Shown here one piece after another: positions 19,817-30,460 of a stretch of 64,000 nucleotides of DNA (positions are counted from its first letter, which is position 1; the number at the start of each line of letters is the position of its first letter). Position numbers and translations under genes: made by a program. Source of the stretch: Nocardioides sp. TF02-7 (GTDB lineage Bacteria > Actinomycetota > Actinomycetes > Propionibacteriales > Nocardioidaceae); assembly GCF_022437945.1 (NCBI RefSeq), contig NZ_CP092535.1, positions 744,001 through 808,000 of the forward strand. Reading direction: 5' to 3'. Under the pieces are notes generated by a model. It ran no database searches, was not told the DNA's origin, and saw nothing but the letters and a program-made list of their open reading frames with translations.

Positions 19817-20894
19817 TCACACGTTGAAGCGGAACTCCACCACGTCGCCGTCCTGCATGACGTAGTCCTTGCCCTCCATCCGGACCTTGCCGGCCTCCTT
19901 GGCCTTCTGCATGGAGCCGAGCTCGACGAGGTCGTCGAAGGAGACCACCTCGGCCTTGATGAAGCCGCGCTGGAAGTCGGTGTGGATGACGCCGGCGGCC
20001 TCGGGGGCGGTCGCGCCCTTCCGGATGGTCCAGGCGCGGCTCTCCTTGGGGCCGGCGGTGAGGTAGGTCTGCAGGCCGAGGGTGTCGAAGCCGACGCGGG
20101 CGAGGACGTCGAGGCCGGGCTCGTCGACGCCCATCTCGGCGAGCATCGCGCGGGCCTCGTCGTCGTCGCCGAGCTCGACCAGCTCGGCCTCGAACTTCGC
20201 GTCGAGGAAGATGGCCTCCGCGGGGGCGACCAGGGCGCGCATCCGGTCCTTGAGCTCCTCGTCGGCGAGCTCGTCGGCGTCGCAGTTGAAGACGTAGATG
20301 AACGGCTTGGCGGTGAGCAGCGACAGCTCGCGGACCAGCGCCCGGTCGATGTCGGTCTGGATGATCGGCGTGCCGGCGGCGAGCGCCTCCTGCGCCTCCT
20401 TGGCGGCGGCGACGACGGGCAGCAGGTCCTTCTTGCCCTTCGCCTCCTTCTCCAGCCGCGGCACCGCCTTCTCCACGGTCTGCAGGTCGGCGAGGATCAG
20501 CTCGGTCTGGATGGTGTCGATGTCGGAGGCCGGGTCGACCGCGCCGTCGACGTGGGTGACGTCCTCGTCGCGGAACACGCGGGTGACCTGGCAGATCGCC
20601 GCCGACTCGCGGATGTGGGCGAGGAACTTGTTGCCCAGTCCCTCCCCCTCCGACGCGCCGCGCACGATGCCGGCGATGTCGACGAACTCGACGGTCGCGG
20701 GCAGCACCCGCTCGGAGCCGAAGATCTCGGCGAGCCGCGGCAGCCGGTCGTCCGGCACGCCGACGACGCCGACGTTGGGCTCGATCGTGGCGAACGGGTA
20801 GTTCGCCGCCAGCACGTCGTTCTTGGTCAGCGCGTTGAAGAGCGTCGACTTGCCCGCGTTGGGGGAGACCGACGATGCCGATGGTGAGAGCCAC
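19817..20894 (-). CDS. ychF: Redox-regulated ATPase YchF (Obg-family)
   Basis: This ribosome-associated P-loop ATPase has about 358 residues. The P-loop GIVGLPNAGKST is restored after removing one extra base in the G run near 20866. DIAGIVRGASEGEGLGNKFL is switch II (DxxG), FNCDADEL is a diverged NKxD region and the C-terminal TGS-like part ends DGDVVEFRFNV. The GTG at 20894 gives the canonical start MALTIGIVGLP. The frameshift sits inside the P-loop of a near-universal protein, which argues for a sequence error. It stands alone on the minus strand. Confidence 0.92.
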
Positions 20895-20949
20895 GTGGGC
20901 GGAGTCTACGGCGCGCGGCGGGCGGCCGGAGAATCAGGAAGGGTCGCCG

Positions 20950-21186
20950 CTACTCGACCTTCCGCTCCACCACCGTGGTCTCCTCGACACCGGAGCCGGC
21001 GCCGGCACCGGCGCCCGCCTCGCGGGTGGTGACCTCCCGCCGCCGCACCAGCGACCGCGCGACGAAGGCCAGGCCGCCCAGCATCAGGATCAGGCCGAGC
21101 ACCCGGGTGTCGAGCCACGACGACTCCGCCTTGACCGCGAACGCGAAGATCGCTCCGACGATGACGAGGACGATTCCGGCAGCCAT
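20950..21186 (-). CDS. DUF6458-type small membrane protein
   Basis: This 78-residue protein has two membrane helices: MAAGIVLVIVGAIFAFAV and VLGLILMLGGLAFVARSLV. A charged Gly/Ala-rich tail (TTREAGAGAGAGSGVEETTVVERKVE) follows. Size, topology and N-terminus fit the actinobacterial DUF6458 family, whose function is unknown. It lies between ychF and a terminator and is probably monocistronic. Confidence 0.7.
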   Translation of the reverse strand: MAAGIVLVIVGAIFAFAVKAESSWLDTRVLGLILMLGGLAFVARSLVRRREVTTREAGAGAGAGSGVEETTVVERKVE

Positions 21187-21222
21187 GCCCGCCAGGTACC
21201 CAGCGCCGGGGCGCCGACACGA

Positions 21223-21257
21223 CGACGGCCCTCCCGCGGGTCGCGGGAGGGCCGTCG
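21223..21257 (-). terminator. Terminator of the secreted metalloprotease gene
   Basis: The 16-bp perfect arms 21223-21238 and 21242-21257 have a 3-base loop and lie 31 bases downstream of the protease stop on the minus strand. Confidence 0.75.
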
Positions 21258-21288
21258 GGTGAGGACGCCGTGCCGGCTCAGGAGCGGC

Positions 21289-22104
21289 TCAGGAGCCGTA
21301 GAGGGCGCGCACGCCTTCGGCGTCGGAGGCCTGGAACTCCAGGTCGGAGGAGCCGCCGTTGCACTGCGGGTAGTGCATGATCGAGGAGTCGTCGTACGCC
21401 GTCAGCGGCCGCCAGTTGTTGTCCTCGAAGCAGGTGCCCGCCTCGGGCCGGGTGTGCTCGTGGCGGAAGCCGAGGGCGTGACCGAGCTCGTGGGCGAGGA
21501 TGTCGACCGGCTCCCAGCTGCCGGAGCTCCAGATCGAGTCGTCGATGAGCACGTTGCGTGCGCTCTTGGGGCTGCTCGGGAAGAACGCACGCGCGATGTA
21601 CTGCGTCGTGCTCACCGGCTCGACCGAGAACAGCACGTTGTTGTTCCGCGTGTTGCAGCTGCCGTCCTGGGAGGCGTCGTAGCGGAAGTCGAGCGCCGAG
21701 GTGGCCGACTCCCAGATCGCGGCCCCGCCGGCCATCGCGTCCACGATCGCCGCGTGGTCGCCGGCGAAGGCGGTGCTGACGCAGTAGGTGAGGTTCCGCG
21801 CCTGGGTCGCGCTCCACTTGTCGTCGTAGCCGCCGACGGTGTTGACGACCAGGCTGGTGTCGCCCTTCTTGACCTTCCGGGGCTTCACCATCCGGTCGTA
21901 GAAGTCGCGCAGCGCGCCGGTGGTGGCGACCGGCTCGTCGCCGTTGACGATGTACTGCCCGTCGGTGTCGACGTACGTCGAGGCCTTGAACTCCTTGAAC
22001 GACGGCGTCGAGGTCTGGCCGGCCGTGGCGGTGCCGGCGAGGGAGGCGGCGAGGGCCGCGCCGCTGACCGCGGCGAAGATCTTGCTGACCCGAGAGCGGA
22101 ACAT
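21289..22104 (-). CDS. Secreted zinc metalloprotease (metzincin, matrixin-like)
   Basis: This 271-residue protein starts with a Sec signal peptide (MFRSRVSKIFAAVSGAALAASLAG, cleavage near TATA-G). HELGHALGFRHEH (about residues 213-225) is the extended zinc motif HExxHxxGxxH of metzincins, and SIMHYPQC is the Met-turn. Four or more Cys residues could form disulphides outside the cell. The likely role is degradation of extracellular protein. GGAAGG lies 8 bases ahead of the ATG, and the frame is intact. It diverges from the exonuclease gene. Confidence 0.88.
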   Translation of the reverse strand: MFRSRVSKIFAAVSGAALAASLAGTATAGQTSTPSFKEFKASTYVDTDGQYIVNGDEPVATTGALRDFYDRMVKPRKVKKGDTSLVVNTVGGYDDKWSATQARNLTYCVSTAFAGDHAAIVDAMAGGAAIWESATSALDFRYDASQDGSCNTRNNNVLFSVEPVSTTQYIARAFFPSSPKSARNVLIDDSIWSSGSWEPVDILAHELGHALGFRHEHTRPEAGTCFEDNNWRPLTAYDDSSIMHYPQCNGGSSDLEFQASDAEGVRALYGS

Positions 22105-22238
22105 GGGAAACCTTCCGAGAGGGAACGAGGTGGACACATGGAACGCGTCGCTCGTCCGCCCGGGCAACCGATCCCCGCCCTCAGATAGTGGCAACCCTCC
22201 CGGCTGCAGGGTTCTGACCCGCGGCTAGCGTTGCCCGG

Positions 22239-23018
22239 GTGCGGATCGCCACCTGGAACGTCAACTCGCTGCGCTCACGGATCGACCGGGTGGAGGCGTT
22301 CCTCGACCGGCACGACGTCGACGTCCTCGCGCTCCAGGAGACCAAGGCCCGCGAGGACCAGCTGCCGCTGATGGGCCTGCAGGCACGGGGGTACGACGTC
22401 GCCGCGGTCGGCGTGAACCAGTGGAACGGCGTCGCCGTGGTGAGCCGGGTCGGGCTCGGCGACGTGGAGATCGGCTTCCCCGACATGCCCGGCTGGGGCG
22501 ACCCGGTCGCGGCCGAGGCGCGAGCGATCGGCGCCACCTGCGCCGGCGTGCGGATCTGGAGCCTCTACGTGCCCAACGGCCGCAAGCCCGACGACCCGCA
22601 CTACGTCTACAAGCTCGACTGGATGGCGCGGCTGCGCGTCGCGGCCGCGGGCTGGCTCGACGGCCAGACCGCGCTCGTCGGCGACTGGAACGTGTGCCCG
22701 ACCGACGACGACGTGTTCGACGTGAAGCAGTTCGCGAAGTCCACCCACGTCACCCCGGCGGAGCGGGAGGCGTTCCAGGCGTTCCTCGACGACGGCTACG
22801 TCGACGTCGTCCGGCCGCACTGCCCGGGCCCGGGCGTCTACACCTACTGGGACTACTACCGGCAGCGCTTCGAGCGCAACCGCGGCCTGCGGATCGACTT
22901 CGTCCTCGGCTCCCCCGCGCTCGCCGCGCGGGTGACCGGCGCCTTCATCGACCGCGACGAGCGCGCCGGGCAAGGCGCCTCCGACCACGCGCCGGTGGTC
23001 GTCGACCTGGCCGACTGA
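22239..23018 (+). CDS. xth: Exodeoxyribonuclease III (AP endonuclease)
   Basis: This 259-residue base-excision-repair nuclease cuts at abasic sites. Motifs of the exonuclease-endonuclease-phosphatase fold are MRIATWNVNSLRSR, LALQETK (catalytic Glu), GDWNVCPTDDD (Asp, Asn), LRIDFVLGS and the terminal SDHAPVVVDL (catalytic His). The GTG at 22239 lies 7 bases after TAGCGT with no ribosome site, so the transcript is probably leaderless. The frame is intact. Confidence 0.95.
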   Translation: MRIATWNVNSLRSRIDRVEAFLDRHDVDVLALQETKAREDQLPLMGLQARGYDVAAVGVNQWNGVAVVSRVGLGDVEIGFPDMPGWGDPVAAEARAIGATCAGVRIWSLYVPNGRKPDDPHYVYKLDWMARLRVAAAGWLDGQTALVGDWNVCPTDDDVFDVKQFAKSTHVTPAEREAFQAFLDDGYVDVVRPHCPGPGVYTYWDYYRQRFERNRGLRIDFVLGSPALAARVTGAFIDRDERAGQGASDHAPVVVDLAD

Positions 23019-23053
23019 GCGCCCGGCCGGCCGCGCGGTCGACAAGGGCCGGG

Positions 23054-23841
23054 CTACAGGCCCTGCCACGCCGGCTTGCCGGCGTGCACCTCGGCGTAGT
23101 GGTCGCGGCGGCGCAGCCGCGTCGCGGCGGCCTCGTCGACCAGCACCGAGACGTGCGGGTGGAGCTGCAGCACCGACGCCGGGCACGAAGCGGTGAGCGG
23201 CCCCTCGACGGCGGCGGCCACCGCCTCCGCCTTGGCGGCGCCGGTGGCGAGGAGCAGCAGGTGGCGGGCGCGGCGGATCGTCCCCAGCCCCTGGGTCAGC
23301 ACGTGCCGCGGCACCTCGTCGACCGACCCGAAGAACCGGGCGTTGTCGAGGCGGGTGCTGTCGGCGAGGGTCTTGAGGCGGGTCAGCGAGCCGAGCGAGG
23401 AGCCGGGCTCGTTGAAGGCGAGGTGGCCGTCGGTGCCGATGCCGAGCACCTGGACGTCGACCCCGCCGGCCGCCTCGAGCGCCGCCTCGTAGCGGGCCCC
23501 CGCGGTCGGGGAGCCCGTCCGGGCTCGGATCGGGTCCGTGCACCCGGTCGCCCGGGATCCCCAGCGGGTCGGTCAGCTCGCGGGCGATCGTGGCGCGGTA
23601 GCTCTCGGGGTGGCCCGGCGGCAGGCCGACGTACTCGTCGAGGGTGAAGCACCGGACCCGGTCGTAGCCCGGGCCGCTGCCCCCGCGGTGCCGGCGGACG
23701 AGCTCGCGGTAGGCGGGCAGCGGGGGTGGAGCCGGTGGCCAGACCCAGCACGGCGTCGGGCCGGGCGCGCACCAGGGCCTCGAGCGTGTCGGCGGCGAGC
23801 CTTCCGACCGCGTCGGCGTCGGCGAGCGGCACGACCTCCAT
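23054..23841 (-). CDS. nagB: Glucosamine-6-phosphate deaminase
   Basis: This enzyme converts glucosamine-6-phosphate to fructose-6-phosphate and ammonia, the last step of GlcNAc breakdown. About 261 residues after removing extra bases near 23511 and 23726. LGLATGST is the phosphate loop near residue 35; CFTLDEYVGL and GIGTDGHLAFNEPGSSL are family signatures with the catalytic Asp and Glu. The ATG overlaps the nagA stop (TGATG). Last gene of the amino-sugar operon. Confidence 0.9.
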
Positions 23842-24973
23842 CAGCGTCCCGCCTCGTGGACGACCCGGCCCCCGACGACGGTGGCGACGACGGCGAGGTC
23901 GGGCGAGAGGAGGGTCAGGTCGCCCCGCGCCCCGGGAGCCAGCCGGCCGAGGTTGGTGCGGCCGAGCAGGTCGGCCGCCGTCGTCGTGCACGTGGCGGCG
24001 ACCTCCGCCACCGTCGCCCCCCGTGGCGGCCGCCAGGACGCGCAGGCACTGCGGGAGCGACGCGGCCGAGCCGGCGAGGGTGCCGTCGGCGAGCCGCACC
24101 GTGCCGTCGCGGACCACGACGTGCTGGTCGCCGAGGCGGGCGGGGCCGTCGGGCAGCCCGAGCGCCGCCGTGCCGTCGGTCACCGACAGCAGCCGGCCGG
24201 GGCCGAGCGCGCGCCAGTACGCCGCGAGCGTCGCCGGAGCCAGGTGGTGGCCGTCGGCGATCACCCCGGCGACCAGGCGCGGGTCGCCGAGCGCGGCGCC
24301 GACCGGGCCCGGCTCCCGGCCGCCCAGCGGCGGCATCGCGTTGCCGAGGTGGGTGACCAGGCGCGCGCCGCGGCCGACGGCGGCTGCCACCTGCTCGGCG
24401 GTCGCCTCGGTGTGGCCGACGGCGACGACCACCCCCACGGCCCACGAGCGCGTCGACGACGTCCAGCGCGCCGGGCAGCTCCGGCGCCAGCGTCACCACC
24501 GCCACGCCGGCCGTGCGCGACCAGCCGGCGACCAGCTCCGCCGACGGCGGGCGCAGCCAGCGCTCCGGGTGGGCGCCCTTGCGGGCCGGCGCGATCATAG
24601 GGCCCTCGAGGTGCACCCCGAGCGGCCGGGCACCCGCCCAGCCGTCGGGGGGCCCGGCGCGGAGCGTCGCCAGCGCCTCCTCCCGGGCCGCCGGCTCGGA
24701 GCTGACGACGGTCGGCAGGAAGCCGGTCACGCCGTACGCCGGCAGCGCGGCCGCGACGTCCCAGAGCCGGTGCGGCTCGAGGGTGAGGTCGATGTCGGCA
24801 GCGCCGTTGACCTGCAGGTCGAGCAGTCCTGGGAGCACGAGCAGCCCGTCCGCGTCGTACGTCGGCCCGTCTGCCACCTGGCGCGGGCCGGCGGCGATCC
24901 GGCCGTCGGCGATGGCGACGTCGACCCGGTCACCGTCGGCGGTCGTGGCCCCGCGGACCACCAGCTCGGTCAC
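23841..24973 (-). CDS. nagA: N-acetylglucosamine-6-phosphate deacetylase
   Basis: This amidohydrolase-fold metalloenzyme removes the acetyl group from GlcNAc-6-phosphate. About 376 residues. Visible ligands and substrate residues are LGVHLEGPMI (metal Glu), VGHTEAT, THLGNAMPPLGGREPG, IADGHHL and SVTDGTAA (catalytic Asp). Extra bases near 24015 and 24437 break the frame. The GTG start overlaps the ROK kinase stop (GTGA) and the stop overlaps nagB, so ROK kinase, NagA and NagB are translated as a unit. Confidence 0.92.
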
Positions 24974-25884
24974 CGCTCGCTCCCGAGCAACGAGGCGCCG
25001 AGCGCGGCGACCGGGACGTCGGTCGGGACCGTCCGGAGCCGCCCGGGCAGGTCGAGCGCCCGCAGGAAGGGCGACCCCGCTGCTTGCTCGGCGAGGGCGT
25101 GTGCCACGGCCACCCGCAGCCGGTCGCCGACCTGCGCCACGCCGCCGCCGAGCACGACGTGCGCGGGGTCGACGGCGAGCGTCACCAGGCGCACGGCGTC
25201 GGCCACCCGGGCGGCGAACCGGTCGCGGACCTGGACCGCCTTCACATCGCCCGCGGCCGCGGCCTCGAACAGCGCCTGCGCCGGCGGGACGTCCGTGGCC
25301 GGCCACGCCTCGGCGAGCGCCGAGCCCGACGCCTCGGTCTCCAGGCAGCCGGTCTGGCCGCACTGGCAGCGGCGGCCGGCCGGGTCGACCGGGATGTGCC
25401 CGATCTCGCCGGCCGCCCCGGCGGCCCCGCGGCGCAGGTGACCGTCGAGCACCGCTGCCGCCGCGAGACCGGTGCCGAGGCTGACGTAGACCAGGTCGCG
25501 CAGGCCGGTCACCGCGGCGACACCGAGCGCGGCGGCGTTGACGTCGTTGTCCACCACGACCCGTGCGCCGGTCCGCCGGGCCAGCCGGTCGCCGATCGGG
25601 AACCACTCGTCGTCGACCCCGAGGTTGACGGCGTGGGTGACCGCGCCGCGTCCGGCGTCGACCAGGCCGGGGATGCCGACGCCGAGGGTTCCGGTGAGGG
25701 GGTCGCCGGTCCGCGCGCGGAGCTCGTCGACCACCGCGCCGGCCGTCGCGACCACCTCCTCGGCGCCGGTGGGGGTGGTGGCCAGCACCTCGGCCAGCAC
25801 CCGGCCGCCGGGACCGACCGCGACCCCCAGCGTCTTCGTCGCCCCGATGTCGATCCCGACCCGGGTCGCCCGCTCGGCGCTCAC
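24970..25884 (-). CDS. ROK-family sugar kinase, probable N-acetylglucosamine kinase
   Basis: This 304-residue ROK protein has no DNA-binding domain. GIDIGATKTLGVAV is the ATP-binding phosphate-1 motif, VDNDVNAAALG holds the catalytic Asp, and RCQCGQTGCLET is the zinc-binding CxCGxxGCxE. Its place next to nagA suggests phosphorylation of GlcNAc released by the NagZ-like enzyme. I chose the GTG at 25884 because it overlaps the stop of the upstream gene (GTGA), the pattern of this operon; an upstream ATG at 25893 is the alternative. The frame is intact. Confidence 0.85.
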   Translation of the reverse strand: MSAERATRVGIDIGATKTLGVAVGPGGRVLAEVLATTPTGAEEVVATAGAVVDELRARTGDPLTGTLGVGIPGLVDAGRGAVTHAVNLGVDDEWFPIGDRLARRTGARVVVDNDVNAAALGVAAVTGLRDLVYVSLGTGLAAAAVLDGHLRRGAAGAAGEIGHIPVDPAGRRCQCGQTGCLETEASGSALAEAWPATDVPPAQALFEAAAAGDVKAVQVRDRFAARVADAVRLVTLAVDPAHVVLGGGVAQVGDRLRVAVAHALAEQAAGSPFLRALDLPGRLRTVPTDVPVAALGASLLGSER

Positions 25885-27313
25885 CTGCCCCACCCTGCCT
25901 CTCCGATGACGTCCTCGACGGCGGCGACCGCCGGGCCCGAGCTGCCCCAGGTGCAGATCCGTGGCACGTTCCTCGCTCCGGCGGTCGTGGGGCCGGCCAG
26001 CCCCACTCGACCTCGACGACCGGAGCCCTCACCGCGGCGACGGCGGCCGCCACCTCGGGGGTGGCGGTGGGCGTCACGGACCTGGACCACCAGCGGTCCG
26101 GGTGGCAGCGCCTCCCCCGGCCCGACGACGACGTCGGGCGCGATCCCCCACGCCCGCTCGCCGACCGCGATGTTGGCCGGTGTCGCGACGCTCACCACCC
26201 GGGCGCCGGTCAGGTCGGGCAGTAGACCCTCGACGCGCAGCGCCCGCCGGGCGGCGGCCGCGAGTGCCGTCGGTGCGGGCGCCGGTTCGGGGGTTCGCGA
26301 CCGCGCGCGGCCGTCGTACGGGGAGCACTGTGCGGAGCCGGGCGACCCGCCCCGCAGCCTCGACCAGGCGCTGCTCCGGGAGCCGTCCGGAGCCGACCGC
26401 CGCGACCACGGCCGACCCGATGTCCCGCACCAGGGCGGGGTCCTTGTCCGGGCCGGTGCACAGCAGGTCGGCGCCGGCGGCCAGCGCCAGCACCGCGGCC
26501 TCCGGGACGCCGCGACCGGCCGACGCGCCGGCCATGTCGAGCGCGTCGCTGACGACCAGCCCGTCGAAGCCGAGCTCGTCGCGCAGCAGACCGAGGACCG
26601 TCGGGCTGAAGGTCGCCGGCCGGTCGGGGTCGAGCGCCGGCACCACCAGGTGCGACGTCATCACCGCCGCCACCCGGGCGTCGACCGCCGCCGCGAACGG
26701 CACCAGCTCGCGCCGGCGCACGGTCGTCGCCGGCGCGTCGAGCACCGGCAGCGTGAGGTGGCTGTCCTGGGCGGTGTCGCCGTGGCCCGGGAAGTGCTTC
26801 ACGCACGCGGCCACGCCATGCTCCTGCACCCCGCGGGACCAGGCGGCGACGTGCCGCGCGACGAGCGCGGGGTCGGCGCCGAAGCTGCGGGTGCCGATGA
26901 CCGGGTTGGCCGGGTTGCTGTTGACGTCGGCGACCGGACCCAGGTCGAGGTCGACGCCGGCCGCGGCGAGCTCGGCGCCGACCGCCCGGCCCGTGGCGGC
27001 GGTCAGGTCGAGGTCGTCGAGCACCCCGAGCTGGGCCGCCCCCAGCACCGGGCTGCCGCTGGGGCACGCGGCGTGCAGCCGGGTCACGTCGCCGCCCCTC
27101 CTCGTCGACGGCGACCAGCGCCCCCGGGCGGGCCGCGTGCACCGCGGTGGTGAGGGCCGCGACGTCCTCGAGACGACCGGTGAGGTTGGAGCCGAACAGG
27201 CAGATCCCGCCCAGGCCCTCCTCGAGCAGCCTCGCCCACGCGGCCGGGAGCGTCGGGCCGGCGAACGACGGCAGCAGCACCCGCAGCGCGAGCTCGGCGA
27301 GCGGAGCGGTCAT
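25881..27313 (-). CDS. nagZ: Glycoside hydrolase family 3 beta-N-acetylglucosaminidase, NagZ-like
   Basis: About 476 residues after correcting four indels (extra bases near 26067, 26288 and 27092, one missing near 25997). KHFPGHGDTAQDSHLTLP carries the His-Asp acid/base dyad loop typical of NagZ-type GH3 enzymes, and FDGLVVSDALDM holds the nucleophile Asp. DLDLGPVADVNSNPANPVIGTRSFG is the conserved substrate-binding stretch. No signal peptide is seen, so it probably cleaves imported GlcNAc-containing oligosaccharides in the cytosol. The ATG overlaps the permease stop. A second domain of about 130 residues after the barrel is normal for longer GH3 members. Confidence 0.85.
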
Positions 27314-28152
27314 CCCTTCACCGCGCCCGCGGTGAGCCCGGCGACCATCCGGCGCTGCACCAGGAGGAAGAACACGATGACCGGGATGGTGATCAGCGTC
27401 GACGACGCCATGATCGCGCCCCAGTCGACGCCGCGGCTGCGGGACTCGCTGAACGAGATCAGCCACACCGGCAGCGTCTCCTTCGCCGGGTCGGTCATCA
27501 CGACGAGCGCCAGCGTGAACTCGTTCCACGCCTGGATGAAGCCGAACACGCCCGTGGCGACGAGGCCCGGCGCGAGCAGCGGCAGCGTCACCCGGAAGAA
27601 CGCCTGCATCCGTGAGCAGCCGTCCATCATCGCCGCCTCCTCCAGCTCGCGCGGCACGCCGTCGACGAAGCCGCGCAGCGTCCACACCGTGAACGGCAGC
27701 ACCGCGGCGACGTAGACCAGGGTCAGGCCGAGGACCGAGTTGAGCAGGCTCATCCCCTCGAGCATCTTGTACTGGCTGATGAACAGCCCCTCCGCCGGGA
27801 TCATCTGGATCACCAGCAGCGTCAGGACGAACGACTTCCGGCCGCGGAAGCGGAACCGGCTGACGGCGAGCGCGGCGAGGAACGCGAAGAGCAGCGCGAC
27901 GGCGACCGTCAGCAGCGTGACGCTGAGGCTGGTCATCAGCGCGTCGCCGAAGGTGCCGCCGGAGAACACCCGGTCGTAGTTGGCGAACGTGCCGTCGAGC
28001 GGCAGCCAGGTCGGCTCGGGGCTGCGGATCTGGTTGCGGGGCAGGAACGAGCGGGTGACCATCCAGTAGAACGGCAGCAGGCAGACGAGGAGGACCAGCA
28101 GGCCGACCACGTCGGCGGCGACCCGCACCGGCCTCGACGTACGGCGCGGCAT
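27310..28152 (-). CDS. Carbohydrate ABC transporter permease, MalG type
   Basis: This 280-residue inner permease has six membrane helices. EEAAMMDGCSRMQAFFRVTLPLL is the EAA loop that docks the ATPase. It ends GLTAGAVKG. Partner of the MalF-type permease and the lipoprotein upstream in the operon, it presumably imports GlcNAc, chitobiose or related sugars. The start overlaps the stop of the other permease (TGATG). The frame is intact. Confidence 0.9.
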   Translation of the reverse strand: MPRRTSRPVRVAADVVGLLVLLVCLLPFYWMVTRSFLPRNQIRSPEPTWLPLDGTFANYDRVFSGGTFGDALMTSLSVTLLTVAVALLFAFLAALAVSRFRFRGRKSFVLTLLVIQMIPAEGLFISQYKMLEGMSLLNSVLGLTLVYVAAVLPFTVWTLRGFVDGVPRELEEAAMMDGCSRMQAFFRVTLPLLAPGLVATGVFGFIQAWNEFTLALVVMTDPAKETLPVWLISFSESRSRGVDWGAIMASSTLITIPVIVFFLLVQRRMVAGLTAGAVKG

Positions 28153-29055
28153 CAGTCCTCCTCCGTCTTGAGCATCATCCGGACGTACGGCGCGGTCAGC
28201 ACGACCGTGAGCGCGAGCATGAACATGGCGGCTGCGGCTGCCGTGCCGAAGTCGCCGCCCTTGATCCCCAGCGTGTAGATGTAGGTGCCGAGCAGGTTGG
28301 TGTCGCGGGTGATGCCACCGGCCTTCTGCAGCGCGTAGATCTGGGTGAAGACCCGCAGGTCCCAGATCACCTGGAGCAGCAGCACGACCAGCAGCACCGG
28401 GCGGATCGTCGGCAGCACCACGTGGGCGAACCGCTGGCGGGCCGAGGCGCCGTCGATCTCGGCGGCCTCCAGGACGTCGTCGGGGACCTGGGTCAGCCCG
28501 GCGTACAGCGTGAACGCCACGAACGGGACGCTCATCCAGACCACGACCATCGTGGCGACCGCGAAGAACGACAGCGGCTCCTGCAGCCAGGAGTGCCCGC
28601 GGAAGTCCCCGCCCAGCTCGGTCAGCAGCCAGTTGACGACGCCGTACTCGGTGTCGAAGAGGAACTGCCAGACCGTGAGCGCCGCGACGACCGGCATCGC
28701 CCACGCCAGCAGCAGGCCGCACTGCGTGGCCACCCGCACCCACCGGCTCATCCTCGTCAGCAGGAGCGCGATGCCGAGCCCGATCGCGAACGTCAGCCCG
28801 GCGTTGACGAAGCAGAACGCGACCGTGCGGGAGCACGACCTGCCACAGGTAGGGGTCGGTGACGAGCTCGCGGTAGTTGGCCACGCCGACCCAGGTCGGC
28901 GGCTGCCCGAACTGCTGCGCCAGCCCGAACTCCTGCAGCGACAGCACCACCTGGCGCAGCAGCGGGTAGCCCAGGGCCAGCGCGAGCAGGCCCACCGACG
29001 GCAGGACGAGGCCCAGCGGGAGCGTCGTACGACGCGCGCGGGCCCTGCGCGCCAC
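28152..29055 (-). CDS. Carbohydrate ABC transporter permease, MalF type
   Basis: About 300 residues after removing one extra base near 28828. It has six helices, the first at LPLGLVLPSVGLLALALGYP. LEAAEIDGASARQRFAHVVLPTI is the EAA loop. The GTG at 29055 follows GGAGG with 7-base spacing. It belongs to the sugar importer with the MalG-type permease and the binding lipoprotein. Confidence 0.88.
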
Positions 29056-29160
29056 CGGTGGCCTCCTTCCGCCTGGTGCGTCGGGGGCGGCCGGGGGCGG
29101 GCGCGACCGCGGCACCCGGCCGGGTACCCGCATCATCCCGGTCGGGTGCCGCTGCCCTCA

Positions 29161-30443
29161 TCAGTTCAGGACTTCTGCGATCCGCGCGTCGGCGTCGGCC
29201 GCGAGCTGCTCGACGTCGCCGCCCTGGGCGATCTGGCTGAACAGGTCCTCGAGGATCCGCTCGCCCTCGACGGCTGCCCAGCTCTGGGCGGCCGGCGTGA
29301 GCTTGGCGTTGGACGCCGCCTCGATGGTCGCGCGGGCGAACTCGTCGTCGCCGAGCAACGACGTGAGCGACTCCTTGGCCGGCGTGAGGCCGGCCTCGGC
29401 GAGGATGCCCTGGTAGTCGTCGCTGAGCATCAGCGCGACCACCTCGCGGGCGAGGTCCTGGTGGGGGCGACTTGGCCGGCACGGCGATGTCGGAGCCGCC
29501 GAGGAGCACCGGGGCGGGCTCGCCGTCGGAGCCGGGCAGCGCGAACACGCCGACCTGCTCGGCGAGCTCGGGGCAGCCGGCCTCGGGGTCGGTGAGCATC
29601 CCGTGGACCCAGCCGGGTCGCGACATCATGCCGATCTGCCCCGCGCAGAACGGCGTGACCGGGTCGGCCTCGTTGGCGTCGGCCGGCGCGCCCGACGCCT
29701 CCTCGAACACCTGCTGCACCCGCTCGAGGCCCGCGATCGACTCCGGGGTGCCGAGGGCACCGGCCCAGCCGTCGCCCTCCTCGACGGCGAAGTCGCCGCC
29801 GGCGTCCCAGAGGAACGCCGCACCGTCGCGCCAGTCCTGGCCGGGCAGCCAGTAGCCGGAGAACGCCTCGTCGTCGCTGGCCCGCTTGAGCTCGATCGCG
29901 GTCTCGACGAACTCGTCCATCGTCGTCGGTACGCCGTCGATGCCGGCCTTCTGGAAGAGGTCCTTGCGGTAGAAGACGTAGGTGGAGCCGGCGTAGTAGG
30001 GCACCGCGTAGGTCCTGCCGTCGACGGTCGCGCCCTCGACGAAGCCGGGCAGCAGGTCGTCGCCGCCGAGCTGGTCGAGGTCGTCGGTGAGGTCGCTGAA
30101 CGCGCCGACGGTGGTGAAGGTCGGCGCCTGGGTGTTGCCGACCTCGACCACGTCGGGGGTCTGGTCCTCCGAGGAGAGGGCGGTGGTGAGGCGCTCGACG
30201 AGGCCGTCCCACTCCTGCTCCTCGATGGTGAGCGTGGAGCCCGGGTGCTGCTCCTCGAACGTCTCCTTCAGCCAGTCCCGCGCCTCCTGCGGGGTGTCGG
30301 CGCCGTTGAGCCAGACGACGATGTCGGCCGTCTCGGGTCCGCCGGAGCCTTCGTTGCTGCTGTCGTCGTCGGAGCCACAGGCGCTGGTGATCCCCCAGCA
30401 GGGTGGCCACGGCCGCGAGGGCCACTGATCTCTTGGTGCGCAC
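29161..30443 (-). CDS. Extracellular sugar-binding lipoprotein of the ABC importer
   Basis: About 426 residues after correcting two extra bases (about 29466 and 30386). Residues 1-25 form a lipoprotein signal peptide that ends in the lipobox-like ITSAC, whose Cys would be lipidated. The mature part has family-1 solute-binding features: VVWLNGADTPQEARDWLKETFEEQHPG, TPDVVEVGNTQAPTF and GIDGVPTTMDEFVE. The first frameshift is inside the signal peptide just before the lipobox. GTG at 30443 has AAGGGA upstream; an ATG at 30464 is the alternative. It captures the sugar for the two permeases. Confidence 0.87.
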
Positions 30444-30460
30444 CGTTCGTTCCCTTCGGT

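Noticed and set aside
24970..25893. ROK protein starting at ATG 25893
   Set aside because: The GTG at 25884 overlaps the upstream stop exactly as in the other junctions of the operon.
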